From Bog-473 sp963800725 (GTDB taxonomy: Bacteria; Actinomycetota; Acidimicrobiia; Acidimicrobiales; RAAP-2): a stretch of DNA of 64,000 nt. The position numbers and the translations under genes were made by a program. The DNA is taken from positions 62,001 through 126,000 of the forward strand of contig CAWDCE010000017.1 in assembly GCA_963800725.1 (NCBI GenBank), written 5' to 3'. Of this stretch, positions 1 to 8,470 are shown in pieces; position 1 is the first letter of the stretch; every line of letters begins with the position of its first letter. The notes under the pieces are model-generated. The model saw only the letters and a program-made list of their open reading frames with translations, ran no database searches and was not told where the DNA came from.

Positions 1-680
1 CGGTGATCAAGAGTTCGGTGTCGAAGAACCATTCATCGTCTTGAATGAGCGGCAACAACTCTCGGGCCGCTTGAGACGTCATGGCCTTGAATCCGCACTG
101 GGCGTCACTGAAGCGTCCCCGTAGCGACAACTTGAGTAAGAGGTTGTACGAGCGTGAGATGAGCTCTCGTCGCGGTCCGCGGACCACGTGTGCGCCGCGG
201 GCGAGACGGGTCCCGATCGCCACATCCCCATGCCCCGATATCAACGGCGCCACCAATGGGAGCAGGGCGGACAACGACGTGGACAGATCGACATCCATGT
301 ACGCCACCACCGGAGCGCTACTGGTCGACCACGCGCAACGCAGCGCGTGGCCCCGTCCTTTCTTGGCCAGATGCAGCGCCGCGACACCGGGGGTGTTCGC
401 AACGATCTCGCGGGCCAGCGCCGAAGGTGCCATCGGTGCTCGCGTTGTCGACCACCGTCACGAGTGCCCGGAATGGGAACGAGTTGTCGAGGAACGTGCG
501 CAGGCGGGTGATCCGTTCGACCAGATGCGAAGCCTCGTTGTAGACCGGGACCACGATCTCGACGTCGAAGGGTCCGCTTCGAGATCCACAAAGGCTCAGA
601 TCGTCCGGCGCACCCGATGCGGCTGCGGCGCGCGTGGGCCCAGCCGTGGGGGTTTGGGTCGGATCCCCGATTGGCGGCAC
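1..680 (-). CDS. Family 2 glycosyltransferase (dolichyl-phosphate-sugar synthase-like), partial and frameshifted
   Basis: The gene runs off the left edge, so only the N-terminal ~226 residues are visible. It opens with a GT-A fold start (EIVVPVYNEASHLVERI, then VVDNASTDGT) and continues with the metal-binding YMDVDLST motif and the FSDAQCGFKAM segment typical of DPM1/GtrB-like enzymes that load sugar onto polyprenyl phosphate. The first part lies in one frame and everything after DGT lies in another, so a single-base indel sits near position 425. Because both sides are well conserved, I treat it as one gene. The start codon is uncertain; the domain begins about 40 residues after the first available start. 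The divergent neighbour is a GT-C membrane enzyme that could use polyprenyl-linked sugars. Confidence 0.8.
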
Positions 681-903
681 CGCGCGGCGTCCGTGTGCGA
701 TTGTGCGGTCATTCCCCGGCTCCGCCTGCTCTTGGTGCTCTTGGCATAAAGCCTAGGGGTCACCCCAGGTGATTCCCATGGGCCAAAAGGACCAAAAGCC
801 CTGCTCGTCGGCCCAGCTGCACCGTCACTGAGATGCGCTTTCCCGCCCAATATGGACCGTTTGACCTATAGGAAAGCGGCGCGCGAAACCGTACCTTGGC
901 AAC

Positions 904-2544
904 GTGGGCGAAAAGGGCGCGCTCGTGCGCAGCGATCTCGGCGAGCTCCCCCGAAACCCCGTCGTGGACGGACGCGACGCATCGGCTGCGCCCCCCGGAA
1001 ACGCTCGCAACCCGCAGAGGTCGTGGCGCGGTGTGCGGGCGAACCGCCTGACGCGGTTCGCGCTGGTCACCCTCACCGTTTTCGGGGCGGCGTTGCGCGT
1101 CCGGGGCCTGAGCACCGGGGGGCTCTGGCGCGACGACGCCTGGGTGGCCCTGTCGGCTCACGTCGGCTTGGGCACCGCGTGGCACATGTTCTTCACCGCC
1201 CCGGGGTTCTTTCTCCTCGAGCGGACGTGGATTTCACTGTTGCCGACATCAACCGTCTGGGCCCAGATCCCCCCGCTGCTCATCGGCATCGCCGGGGTCC
1301 CCGCCACATTCGCCTTGATCCGCTACTTCCGCTTCGGTCGCTGGATCGCGCTCGGCGCCGCCCTGACGGTGGCGGTCAGCCCGGTATGTGTGATCTATTC
1401 GTCCCGCCTGAAGGAATCAGGGACGGATTTCTTGGTGGCCTGCCTTCTGCTGGCCGCGGCCGAAGCCGCCCGTCGGCGTTTCGCAGGGCGCGAGTTGTGG
1501 CGACTGGCCGTGGTGTCAGTCGTCGGTTTCGCATGTTGCGCGTCGGTGCTCCCCGTCGTCGTCGGAGTGTGGTTTGCGCTGGGTCTCGTCGCGCCTGGTC
1601 GACCCGGGGTGCGGCGCACCTATGCGGCAGCGGCGTCGGTGGCGGCGCTCGCCTGCGCCACGATCGCCGCCGTCTTCGACCGCCACCTCTCGCCGGCGGA
1701 CCATCGGAACTGGGCCGCGAACTACCTCGTGTATTCCTCACCCCACGCCTTCGTGACCCGGCTGCACGACATCGTGCTCAGCTTGAGCAACCAAATGGTG
1801 GCGGTGTGGAGCGGGAGCCGATGGGGACCGACCCTGATGGCGGTCACCATCATTGCCTTAATCGTGCTCGGCCTCGGTCGCCGGCGCGACATGACCGGGC
1901 CAGCACTGGTGATCGCCGCCGCCCTGGTTGCGTGTGCGTTGGGCGCCATCCCCCTCGGCGGTGGTCGCACCGATGAGGCCCTCTACCCCGCCCTCTTGGT
2001 CCTGATCGCCGCCGGAATCGAGCGCGTGAGCCGCCTCCTCTCGCCGCTCGCGACCTCGACGGATCGGACCCGCCTCATGTTCGGTGCCGTCGGCGCCGCA
2101 CTCGTGGCCCTCATGCTGGCGGGTGGTGCCCAGGTCGAAGCGGCCTATCCGGCCACCGACGTCACCACGCTCGCCCCCGCAATCCTCCACCACCTCAAAC
2201 CAGGCGATCACCTCGCAGTGGACGAGCTGATGCGCTACCCCTGGGCGCTCTACGAAGACCCCACTCCGAAGATCGAATTCGGCACGGAGTGGGCTGCGGG
2301 GTTCACCGTCAAGAGCACCGATCCAAGGGTCTTCATCGCTCCGTCAGAATTCTACGAGGGCGGCTCGGATCCGAGCGCGTGGACCAAAGCCATGGCCCGG
2401 TACTCGCGGCTGTGGTTCGTCGAAACCGCTCCGCTGTCGCTGAGTCCGTTCTACCGGGATCTTCGCGCAGCCGGTTGGAACCCGGTCGAGGTGATTCAGG
2501 CCACGGGATGTGGGGCCATCCTCTTGGAGCGCAGCCCGACCTAG
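904..2544 (+). CDS. Multi-pass membrane glycosyltransferase (GT-C/GT39-87 like)
   Basis: A 546-residue polytopic membrane protein with a GTG start. After an Arg-rich cytoplasmic N-terminus and the first membrane helix comes a loop with LWRDDAWVAL. The acidic pair there matches the catalytic/metal-binding loop of GT-C enzymes such as ArnT and protein mannosyltransferases, which transfer sugars from polyprenyl-phosphate donors outside the membrane. Roughly ten hydrophobic segments follow, then a soluble C-terminal domain of about 130 residues. The divergent upstream gene is a GT2 polyprenyl-phosphate sugar synthase, which would supply such a donor. The acceptor cannot be told from sequence. Its 3' end overlaps the convergent next gene by 4 nt. 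Confidence 0.7.
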   Translation: MGEKGALVRSDLGELPRNPVVDGRDASAAPPGNARNPQRSWRGVRANRLTRFALVTLTVFGAALRVRGLSTGGLWRDDAWVALSAHVGLGTAWHMFFTAPGFFLLERTWISLLPTSTVWAQIPPLLIGIAGVPATFALIRYFRFGRWIALGAALTVAVSPVCVIYSSRLKESGTDFLVACLLLAAAEAARRRFAGRELWRLAVVSVVGFACCASVLPVVVGVWFALGLVAPGRPGVRRTYAAAASVAALACATIAAVFDRHLSPADHRNWAANYLVYSSPHAFVTRLHDIVLSLSNQMVAVWSGSRWGPTLMAVTIIALIVLGLGRRRDMTGPALVIAAALVACALGAIPLGGGRTDEALYPALLVLIAAGIERVSRLLSPLATSTDRTRLMFGAVGAALVALMLAGGAQVEAAYPATDVTTLAPAILHHLKPGDHLAVDELMRYPWALYEDPTPKIEFGTEWAAGFTVKSTDPRVFIAPSEFYEGGSDPSAWTKAMARYSRLWFVETAPLSLSPFYRDLRAAGWNPVEVIQATGCGAILLERSPT

Positions 2545-3275
2545 CCGCTGGCCGCAGCCTGGTCGGGGAAGTCGGCGTACTCGTCGTCCCACGCCCCCGG
2601 GTAGCCCGCCGTTGCCCCACCGAGGTACGGCTCGTCGACATCGTCGTAGTACGCGTCGTCGTACGCGAAGACCGGCGGGGCACCGCGGCGCGCCCCGAGC
2701 CGCTCGATCTCGCGGGCATAGGCGATAAGGGCGATCAGGGCGCCGAGCATCAGTCCGGTAATGGCGGTGAAGATCCAGGCGAACCGCATGGACGGCACGA
2801 AACCAATGATCAGTGTGCTCAGCGTGAGGCCGACAAGGACCAACACGATGTTCGACGTGCGTCGCCTGGCCTCTTGGCGACGGTAGGCGGCCAGTTCGGC
2901 CTGGGTTGCTTCGTACGAGGTGACCGGTTCGGGCGGGTCGAGGACCCCGACCCGCTCGTAGTGCGTGCCCTCGGTGTCGTCGATGTCAGCCGACGCTTCG
3001 TCGTCGGTCGGGCGCAGCAACACCAGCTTGGCCCGGTACATTGGGGTCTCTTCGGGCTGGGCCGCGGTGTCGACCGCTCCGCTTGGGGTGGCGGTGTGGA
3101 GTCGGTAGGCGGGGCTGACCAACTTGGGCCCGGCGTGTTCGAGTGTGGTCAGCTGGCGGTGGAAGTGGTCGATGGAGCCGACACCGCCCTTCTCGGAGAA
3201 ACGCCGATAGAGGCTCGGTGCCAGTACGCAAATCCACAGTACGACTACGAGGACCAACAAAATCACAATCGCCAC
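2541..3275 (-). CDS. Hypothetical membrane protein with three TM segments and acidic Tyr-rich tail
   Basis: 244 residues. An N-terminal helix (VILLVLVVVLWICVLAP) is followed by a hydrophilic stretch of about 120 residues, two further membrane segments around residues 145-190, and an acidic tail rich in Tyr and Asp. The overall plan (one N-terminal helix ending in LAPSL, a cytoplasmic linker, two central helices) loosely recalls the actinobacterial GlpR/Rv0996-type membrane proteins of the divisome. That resemblance is weak and the call stays hypothetical. It stands alone, convergent with the GT-C gene and 186 nt from the next upstream operon end. Confidence 0.6.
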   Translation of the reverse strand: MAIVILLVLVVVLWICVLAPSLYRRFSEKGGVGSIDHFHRQLTTLEHAGPKLVSPAYRLHTATPSGAVDTAAQPEETPMYRAKLVLLRPTDDEASADIDDTEGTHYERVGVLDPPEPVTSYEATQAELAAYRRQEARRRTSNIVLVLVGLTLSTLIIGFVPSMRFAWIFTAITGLMLGALIALIAYAREIERLGARRGAPPVFAYDDAYYDDVDEPYLGGATAGYPGAWDDEYADFPDQAAASG

Positions 3276-3461
3276 TCCCTGACGACCTACCTTCGCTGCA
3301 TAGAAGACCCTAGTCAGGGCCTAAATCCCAATGGTGGATGGTGGGGATTTGCGCAGCGCCGACATCGTCAGTGCAGCTCCTCGTTGCTCTCAGTATCTCT
3401 CCGGCGCGGCGGCGCTCGCAAGGGGTCGACGTCGCGCCTGATCAGCGCGTCGTGATCCGAC

Positions 3462-4253
3462 TCATCGGGCGCGACTCCACCACCGGCCGTCGTCACAACC
3501 AACACTGACCGCGAGGTCAAAGCAGCGCGAGACGAGCTCGGAGGTCACGATGTCGTGCAGCGCACCCGTGGCGATCAAGGTGCCCTGTCGCACCAGGGCG
3601 GCATGGGTGAATCCCCTCGGGATCTCCTCGGCATGGTGGGTGACCATGACCATCGTCGGGTAGTCGGGGTCGCTGGCCAAAGCACCGAGCCTCGAGATCA
3701 GACGCTCTCGTGCCCCGAGATCGAGCCCGGCGGCCGGTTCGTCGAGCAAGAGCAATTCGGGCTGGCCCATCAGCGCCCGGGCCAGCAACACCTGCTGGCG
3801 CTCGCCTTCGGAAATCACGCCGAACGGGCGCTCGGCGATGGAGGCGACACCGGCGTCGGCCAGCAGCCGCTCGGCCCGCGACCAGTCCTCCCCGCTGTAG
3901 TGGTGCCACCAGGTCTCGAGGGCTCCGTGGAGCCCGCTGACCACGACCTGGCGCGCCGTGAGGTCGGGGCGCAACTGGCGGGTGACCGAACCGCTGACCA
4001 GTGAGATCCGGGGGCGAAGCGTGCGGACGTCGACGCGCCCGAGACGCGCCCCGAGAATCGTGACCGATCCGGCGGTCGGCCACAGGCGGGCCCCGGCGAG
4101 GGACAACAACGTGGTCTTGCCCGAACCGTTCGGGCCCAAGATGATCCAACGTTGGCCGGGGAGCACCTCCCACGCAACGTCGGCAAGTACCGCGACCCCC
4201 TCCCGCCGCACCACCACGTCGTGGAATGCGACGACGGGGTCCGCCCCGTTCAC
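3462..4253 (-). CDS. ABC transporter ATP-binding protein, stand-alone
   Basis: 263 residues with all nucleotide-binding motifs: Walker A GPNGSGKTT, a signature motif in the variant form ISEGERQQ, Walker B LLLLDEPAAGLD, and the switch His in VTHHAEE. The GTG start at 4253 is set by a GTGA overlap with the stop of the preceding small gene, which indicates translational coupling. No permease gene lies nearby, so the transported substrate is unknown. It is the last gene of the cysH-sulfite reductase-FrhB run, but nothing in the sequence ties it to sulfur. Confidence 0.85.
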   Translation of the reverse strand: MNGADPVVAFHDVVVRREGVAVLADVAWEVLPGQRWIILGPNGSGKTTLLSLAGARLWPTAGSVTILGARLGRVDVRTLRPRISLVSGSVTRQLRPDLTARQVVVSGLHGALETWWHHYSGEDWSRAERLLADAGVASIAERPFGVISEGERQQVLLARALMGQPELLLLDEPAAGLDLGARERLISRLGALASDPDYPTMVMVTHHAEEIPRGFTHAALVRQGTLIATGALHDIVTSELVSRCFDLAVSVGCDDGRWWSRAR

Positions 4254-4561
4254 CCGACCGGCGTGGCGATACGCCGGGTGATGCGCCCGACCAGACCCGA
4301 GCAGGACTGGACCCAGGTCCGCTCTCCCGCCAACCACAGCCACAGCTCGCGTCGGTAGGCGAGCACGATGGCCGCGAACTCGTCGTGCGAAAGACCGGCC
4401 GCGTCCAGCGAGCTCCAGCGCGACCACAGCCATTCGATCAGCCCGTTCTCGCCCGAGAGGACGTCGGCCAGCGCGGCGCCGTCGGCGATGGCCGCCAGCC
4501 AGGCGTCGGCCCGGGCCGTCGGTTCGTCGGGAACGTGGAGTGTCGGTGGAGCGGTGGTCAA
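4250..4561 (-). CDS. Small Trp-rich hypothetical protein
   Basis: 103 residues, no signal peptide, six Trp, predominantly helical appearance. I do not recognise the family. The TTG start is supported by position: TTGA overlaps the stop of the FrhB-like gene, and its own stop overlaps the GTG of the ABC ATPase. It is therefore co-translated inside the sulfur-assimilation operon. It might be an accessory subunit of the redox partner, but this is a guess from position only. Confidence 0.65.
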   Translation of the reverse strand: MTTAPPTLHVPDEPTARADAWLAAIADGAALADVLSGENGLIEWLWSRWSSLDAAGLSHDEFAAIVLAYRRELWLWLAGERTWVQSCSGLVGRITRRIATPVG

Positions 4562-5829
4562 TGTCGGATGAACACGGGACGTCGGTCCGTGCCCTCGTAG
4601 TTACGCACATGCTCCTCGAAATCGATGAACAACGGTGCGTCGGGATCGAGCTTGCGCTGCAAGGTACGTCCGGCGATCTTCTTGTCGAGCGCGTCGAGGC
4701 GGAGGAGCGCGGCCGGGTCGTCGAGACCGCGGACATCGAGTTTGGCCCGCGCCGCCTGGAAGGCCAGGCGGCCGCGTTCGCTGCGGATGAGCACGCTCGT
4801 CCATCCGTCCATCGACCCGACGCTGCCGACCGAGATGTCCGCCGAGCGACCGAGGAAGTCGGCGCACTCGTCACACCCCTTGAGGGCCGCACCGTGGAAG
4901 TCCTTGACCGGCTCGTCCACGGCAAGTTCGCCGTCTCGGTATTCGACGATCATGCGGCCCCGGATGACGTCCATCTTCGAGACCCGGTCGAGGTCCACGC
5001 CCCGCTTGTCGCGAAGTTCTTTGAGGGTCAGTGCCTCGTAGTCGAAGTTCTTGGTGCACATGAGCGCGATGCTCAGCACCACCGCATCGACGCGGTGCGC
5101 GCCGGTCGGCCAACGGCGGGCCTGCATGGCGCGCAATCCCTGCACCTCGCACGGTGTGCCGACCACCGCGATACGCGGTTTGGGTCCGAGCTTGTACTTG
5201 GCCAGGTCGAGTTCGGCCAACGCCATGGTCTGGTTGTAGAAACTGCCGGAGGCGGCCTTGATCTCCGCCGCCGTCGTCGCGATGGTGGCGATGCCCTTCC
5301 ACTGCTCGTCGGGATCACCACTCGGTTTGGACACCAGTGCCCCGTCGATCTCCCCGGCCGCCAAGAGCCCGATCAACAACGCACTGACCGCGCCACCGTC
5401 TTGGACGTCGTCGAGGCGCGCCGCGGCCCGCACGGCGTAGCTCTCGACAATGGCACCGAGCCCGTCGGCCGGGGGACCACCGGTGATCTTCCAGTAGGTG
5501 TCGGCCGAGTCCGAACGCACCTGGGCGGCAACGACCTCTGTGTCGTCGTCTTCGGTCGCCGTCGATGGCGGCCACAGGGCCTCGTAGCGCAGGCCGCCCC
5601 GGGGGCAGAAGTCCCAACACAACGAACAGCCCGTGCACATCTTGACGAGTTCGGGCAGGTTGGTGTCTTCGTCGATCCCAATGGAATTCGAGGGGCAGAC
5701 CGCCACACAGGTGCCGCACTGGATGCAGCGGTCGGCGTGGATCACACCGGCCTCGAGCTCCCAGAACCAGACCTTCCCCGGTGGCTCGGCGATGCCGTTC
5801 ATCTGCTCACGCACGCGGTAGCGCTTCAC
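4558..5829 (-). CDS. FrhB-family F420/ferredoxin oxidoreductase (coenzyme F420 hydrogenase beta-subunit like)
   Basis: 423 residues. Residues ~35-90 hold two ferredoxin-type 4Fe-4S motifs (CIQCGTCVAVCP and CTGCSLCWDFCP). FrhB N- and C-terminal domains follow, including VVGTPCEVQGLR and the later cysteines around KGCDECADFLG. Family members are iron-sulfur flavoproteins that pass electrons between reduced F420 or ferredoxin and a partner enzyme. The GTG start at 5829 overlaps the sulfite reductase stop (GTGA), so the two are translationally coupled. In methanogen Fsr an FrhB/FpoF-like half is fused to a siroheme sulfite reductase; here the two modules are adjacent genes. Electron delivery from F420H2 to sulfite reductase is therefore the natural inference. 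A ferredoxin-only role, as in plant HCAR relatives, is the alternative. Confidence 0.85.
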   Translation of the reverse strand: MKRYRVREQMNGIAEPPGKVWFWELEAGVIHADRCIQCGTCVAVCPSNSIGIDEDTNLPELVKMCTGCSLCWDFCPRGGLRYEALWPPSTATEDDDTEVVAAQVRSDSADTYWKITGGPPADGLGAIVESYAVRAAARLDDVQDGGAVSALLIGLLAAGEIDGALVSKPSGDPDEQWKGIATIATTAAEIKAASGSFYNQTMALAELDLAKYKLGPKPRIAVVGTPCEVQGLRAMQARRWPTGAHRVDAVVLSIALMCTKNFDYEALTLKELRDKRGVDLDRVSKMDVIRGRMIVEYRDGELAVDEPVKDFHGAALKGCDECADFLGRSADISVGSVGSMDGWTSVLIRSERGRLAFQAARAKLDVRGLDDPAALLRLDALDKKIAGRTLQRKLDPDAPLFIDFEEHVRNYEGTDRRPVFIRH

Positions 5830-7556
5830 GACCCGACCACCACCGGCGTGCCCACGATGGTCGCGGCCAGATCGGCCTGGGGGGTCCGCCGGGCCCACGA
5901 ATGGAACGCCTCGCCGTCGCGGCGCTCGCCCTGGTAGCGCCGCACCAGGGCCAACAGCGCGTCGGGGACCCGCTCGACCGGCAGTGCACCGGTCACCCAG
6001 TCGATGAAGGCGGCGTCGGGGCCGAGTGAGCCGCCGAGGCCGATGTCGACCGCCTCTTCGATGTGCTCATCGACGTCCGCGATGTCGCCGCGGAAGCCAA
6101 TGTCGGCGATCTGGGGTTGGGCACACGAGGCCGAACAGCCCGAGAAGTGCATGCGGATCACTCCGGCGTCGCCGGGCGCATCGTGCGCTGCCGCGCCGCC
6201 CGCCAGCTCCTTGTCGAGGGTGCGGGCCCACTTGACGGCGCGCTCTTTGGTTTCGACGACGGCGAAACGGCAGAACTCCGAACCCGTGCAAGCCACCACC
6301 CCACGCTCGAAAGGCCCGGGGAAGGGCGAGTACGTCTGCATCAAGGGTTCGGCCAGCAGGTCGTCGAGCCGTGCCTCGGGGATGCCCGACAAAATGAAGT
6401 TCTGGTCGGTGCCGATACGCACCGAGCCGTCGCCGTAGGTTTCGGACAGGCGCGCCGTCTCGATCAGGTCGATGCCGTGCATGCGCCCGACCGGCACCGA
6501 GCATCCGACATAGAAGAGGCCGGGCTGCTTTTGGGGGTGCACCCCAACGTGATCGCCCCGGAAGCGATCCGTCAGCTCCCTCCCGGCGGGGTCCAAGGTG
6601 AAACGGGTGCGCTCGTCGAGGGCAGCGCGAAATCCTTCGGGACCGAGTTCTTGGGCCAGGTAGCGCATGCGGGCCAGGCCCCGGTTCTCCCGGTTGCCGA
6701 GTTCGCCGAACAGCTGGGCCACCCCGCGGCACAGTTCGACGGCCTGGTCGGGCCGGATGAAGACGTCGATGTCCGACGCCATCCGCTCGCCGTCGGAGAG
6801 TCCACCGCCGATCAGGACGTTGAAGCCGACCGACCCGTCGCTCTGCTCGGCCGGCCACAGTCCAATGTCATTGATCTCGATGCGCGCACAGTCCTCCGAG
6901 CAGCCTGTGACCGCGATCTTGAACTTGCGGGGCAGGTTGGCGTACTCACGGTTCCCGGTGAAGTACGCCGAGATCTCCTGGGCAACGGGGAGCGCCTCGA
7001 CGAGCTCGCCGGCGTCGATGCCGCTGACCGGGCAGGAGCAGACGTTGCGGGCCGAGTCGCCGCAGGCTTGAACCGTGGTGAGCCCGACATCCCAGAAGCG
7101 CTGCCAGATCCGCGGCACGTCGGCGATGCGGATCCAGTGCAACTGGATGTCTTGGCGGGTGGTCAAGTCGGCATAGCGGTTCCCGAACACCGGGCTGTCG
7201 TCGGGCCCTTCCGCGAAGGCGTCGGCGGCCACGCCGATCTCGCGCACCTGGGCTGCGGTCATCACCCCGCCCGGCACCTTGATGCGCATCATGAAGGCGT
7301 CGCCACCCTGGCGCTGGGGGTACATCCCCACCCATTTGAAGCGCTCGATCTCACCGGGCACCGCGTTGATCGAGTCCGCACCCTGCTTCGAGTAGGTGTC
7401 GATGATGGCCTGGGCCACCTCGAAGGGGTGGCGGGACAGCTTGATCTGTTCGGTCGGGTTCAGCTCACCGATATTGCGATACGGGCGGATGAATTTCAGG
7501 CCGCGTTCGCGGCCCCGAAATTCCATCCCATAGGGGTTGTCGAGATCGCGAGGCAT
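5826..7556 (-). CDS. sirA: Assimilatory sulfite reductase, siroheme/4Fe-4S (SirA/NirA family)
   Basis: 576 residues, the usual length for the monomeric ferredoxin-type sulfite/nitrite reductases. The siroheme/4Fe-4S ligands are present as CTGSEFC (C-x5-C) followed by GCSASCAQ (C-x3-C). The substrate-side segment TTRQDIQLH...TTVQACGDSARNV is closer to mycobacterial SirA than to nitrite reductases, which usually read NVTGNP here. It lies 3 nt after cysH, and cysD, cysN and a siroheme-synthesis gene are divergent. Context therefore makes six-electron reduction of sulfite to sulfide the expected reaction. It is followed with a 4-nt overlap by an FrhB-type redox protein that may be its electron donor. 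Confidence 0.9.
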   Translation of the reverse strand: MPRDLDNPYGMEFRGRERGLKFIRPYRNIGELNPTEQIKLSRHPFEVAQAIIDTYSKQGADSINAVPGEIERFKWVGMYPQRQGGDAFMMRIKVPGGVMTAAQVREIGVAADAFAEGPDDSPVFGNRYADLTTRQDIQLHWIRIADVPRIWQRFWDVGLTTVQACGDSARNVCSCPVSGIDAGELVEALPVAQEISAYFTGNREYANLPRKFKIAVTGCSEDCARIEINDIGLWPAEQSDGSVGFNVLIGGGLSDGERMASDIDVFIRPDQAVELCRGVAQLFGELGNRENRGLARMRYLAQELGPEGFRAALDERTRFTLDPAGRELTDRFRGDHVGVHPQKQPGLFYVGCSVPVGRMHGIDLIETARLSETYGDGSVRIGTDQNFILSGIPEARLDDLLAEPLMQTYSPFPGPFERGVVACTGSEFCRFAVVETKERAVKWARTLDKELAGGAAAHDAPGDAGVIRMHFSGCSASCAQPQIADIGFRGDIADVDEHIEEAVDIGLGGSLGPDAAFIDWVTGALPVERVPDALLALVRRYQGERRDGEAFHSWARRTPQADLAATIVGTPVVVGS

Positions 7557-7559
7557 CCC

Positions 7560-8240
7560 CTAAGCGTGCAGCCCGCACTCGGATTTGTCGAGGCCGGCCC
7601 AACGACCGGCCCGCGGGTCCTCGCCCGGGGCCACCGGGCGGGTGGTCGGGGCACAGCCAATGGAGCGGTATCCCTTTGCCACGAGGGGATGCGACGGCAG
7701 ATCGTGGTCGGCGAGATACGAGGTGATGTCGTCGGCGGTCCAAGTGGCCAGCGGGTTGATCTTGACCAGTTGGAATGAGTCGTCCCAGCTGACGATCGGC
7801 GCGTTGGCCCGGGTGGGCCCGTCGTCGCGCTTGAGGGCGGTCAACCAGGCACGATTCCCCTGAACCGCCCGCTGCAGCGGTGCGACCTTTCGGTACTGGC
7901 AGCACTGCTCGCTGCCGCAGGGGTGGTCGGCCGCCTCGGGCCCGGGCTTGGTCACGGTCAGGTTCAGGTCGTAGCGGGCGCGAATCTGCTCGACGAAGGC
8001 GAGCGTCTCGGGGAAATGCGCCTCGGTGTCGAGAAAGATGACCTCGATCCCCGGGGCGATCTTGGTGGCCAGGTCGATGAGGACGATGTCCTCGAAAGAA
8101 GCGGCCAGGACCAGATCGTCACCGAAAGTGTCAACCGCCCAGGCAATGACCTTCGAAGGTGGGGCGGTCTCGAATCCCTCGCTGATGACTGCGAGTTCGT
8201 CACTATTCACGGTTGCCGCGTCGCTGCGTGATCCGGCCAT
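7560..8240 (-). CDS. cysH: Adenosine 5'-phosphosulfate (APS) reductase, 4Fe-4S type
   Basis: 226 residues. The PP-loop family is evident, and the four iron-sulfur cysteines are present: the CC pair in GSEQCCQYRK and the C-terminal SIGCAPTT plus ECGLH. This places it with bacterial APS reductases that make sulfite from APS, not with the PAPS reductases that lack the cluster. I prefer the ATG at 8240 over the GTG at 8249 because AAGGTGG sits five bases upstream of the ATG and overlaps the GTG. It is the first gene of the minus-strand operon and is transcribed from the palindrome-bearing region shared with cysD. Confidence 0.93.
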   Translation of the reverse strand: MAGSRSDAATVNSDELAVISEGFETAPPSKVIAWAVDTFGDDLVLAASFEDIVLIDLATKIAPGIEVIFLDTEAHFPETLAFVEQIRARYDLNLTVTKPGPEAADHPCGSEQCCQYRKVAPLQRAVQGNRAWLTALKRDDGPTRANAPIVSWDDSFQLVKINPLATWTADDITSYLADHDLPSHPLVAKGYRSIGCAPTTRPVAPGEDPRAGRWAGLDKSECGLHA

Positions 8241-8349
8241 CGGTGCCACCTTTCTTCATGCTCGTGGAGCGCAGTGCGGCCGATATCCTCGATGAACGCC
8301 CGCCTGAGCCCGAACTGCGGCGCTTGACGCCCGGCACATTGCAGACCAA

Positions 8350-8374
8350 AGTATACATGACCAAGTTGGTCATG
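8350..8374. promoter_or_regulatory. Perfect palindromic operator with adjoining -10 element in the cysH-cysD divergent region
   Basis: Positions 8356-8374 read CATGACCAAGTTGGTCATG, a perfect 9-1-9 inverted repeat. On the minus strand TATACT (8355-8350) directly abuts it, so the dyad occupies the spacer region of a likely cysH promoter. A plus-strand TATACA overlaps its left edge. A symmetric GACCAA/TTGGTC dyad next to a -10 box resembles sites of Rrf2-family repressors (IscR/CymR type). The repressor is not in this window and its identity is inference. The site would let one regulator control both halves of sulfate assimilation. Confidence 0.7.
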
Positions 8375-8470
8375 ATTTGAAGAGGTCCATGGACACTGTG
8401 GCATCCATCCAACCACCGGTCCCCTCATCGGGACCCGAGGCCGACGCGCCCGCCGCGCTCGGGTGCGTCG

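Noticed and set aside
6063..7778. Long open frame antisense to sulfite reductase and cysH
   Set aside because: Antisense frames this long are expected in GC-rich coding DNA; the minus strand carries clearly conserved proteins.
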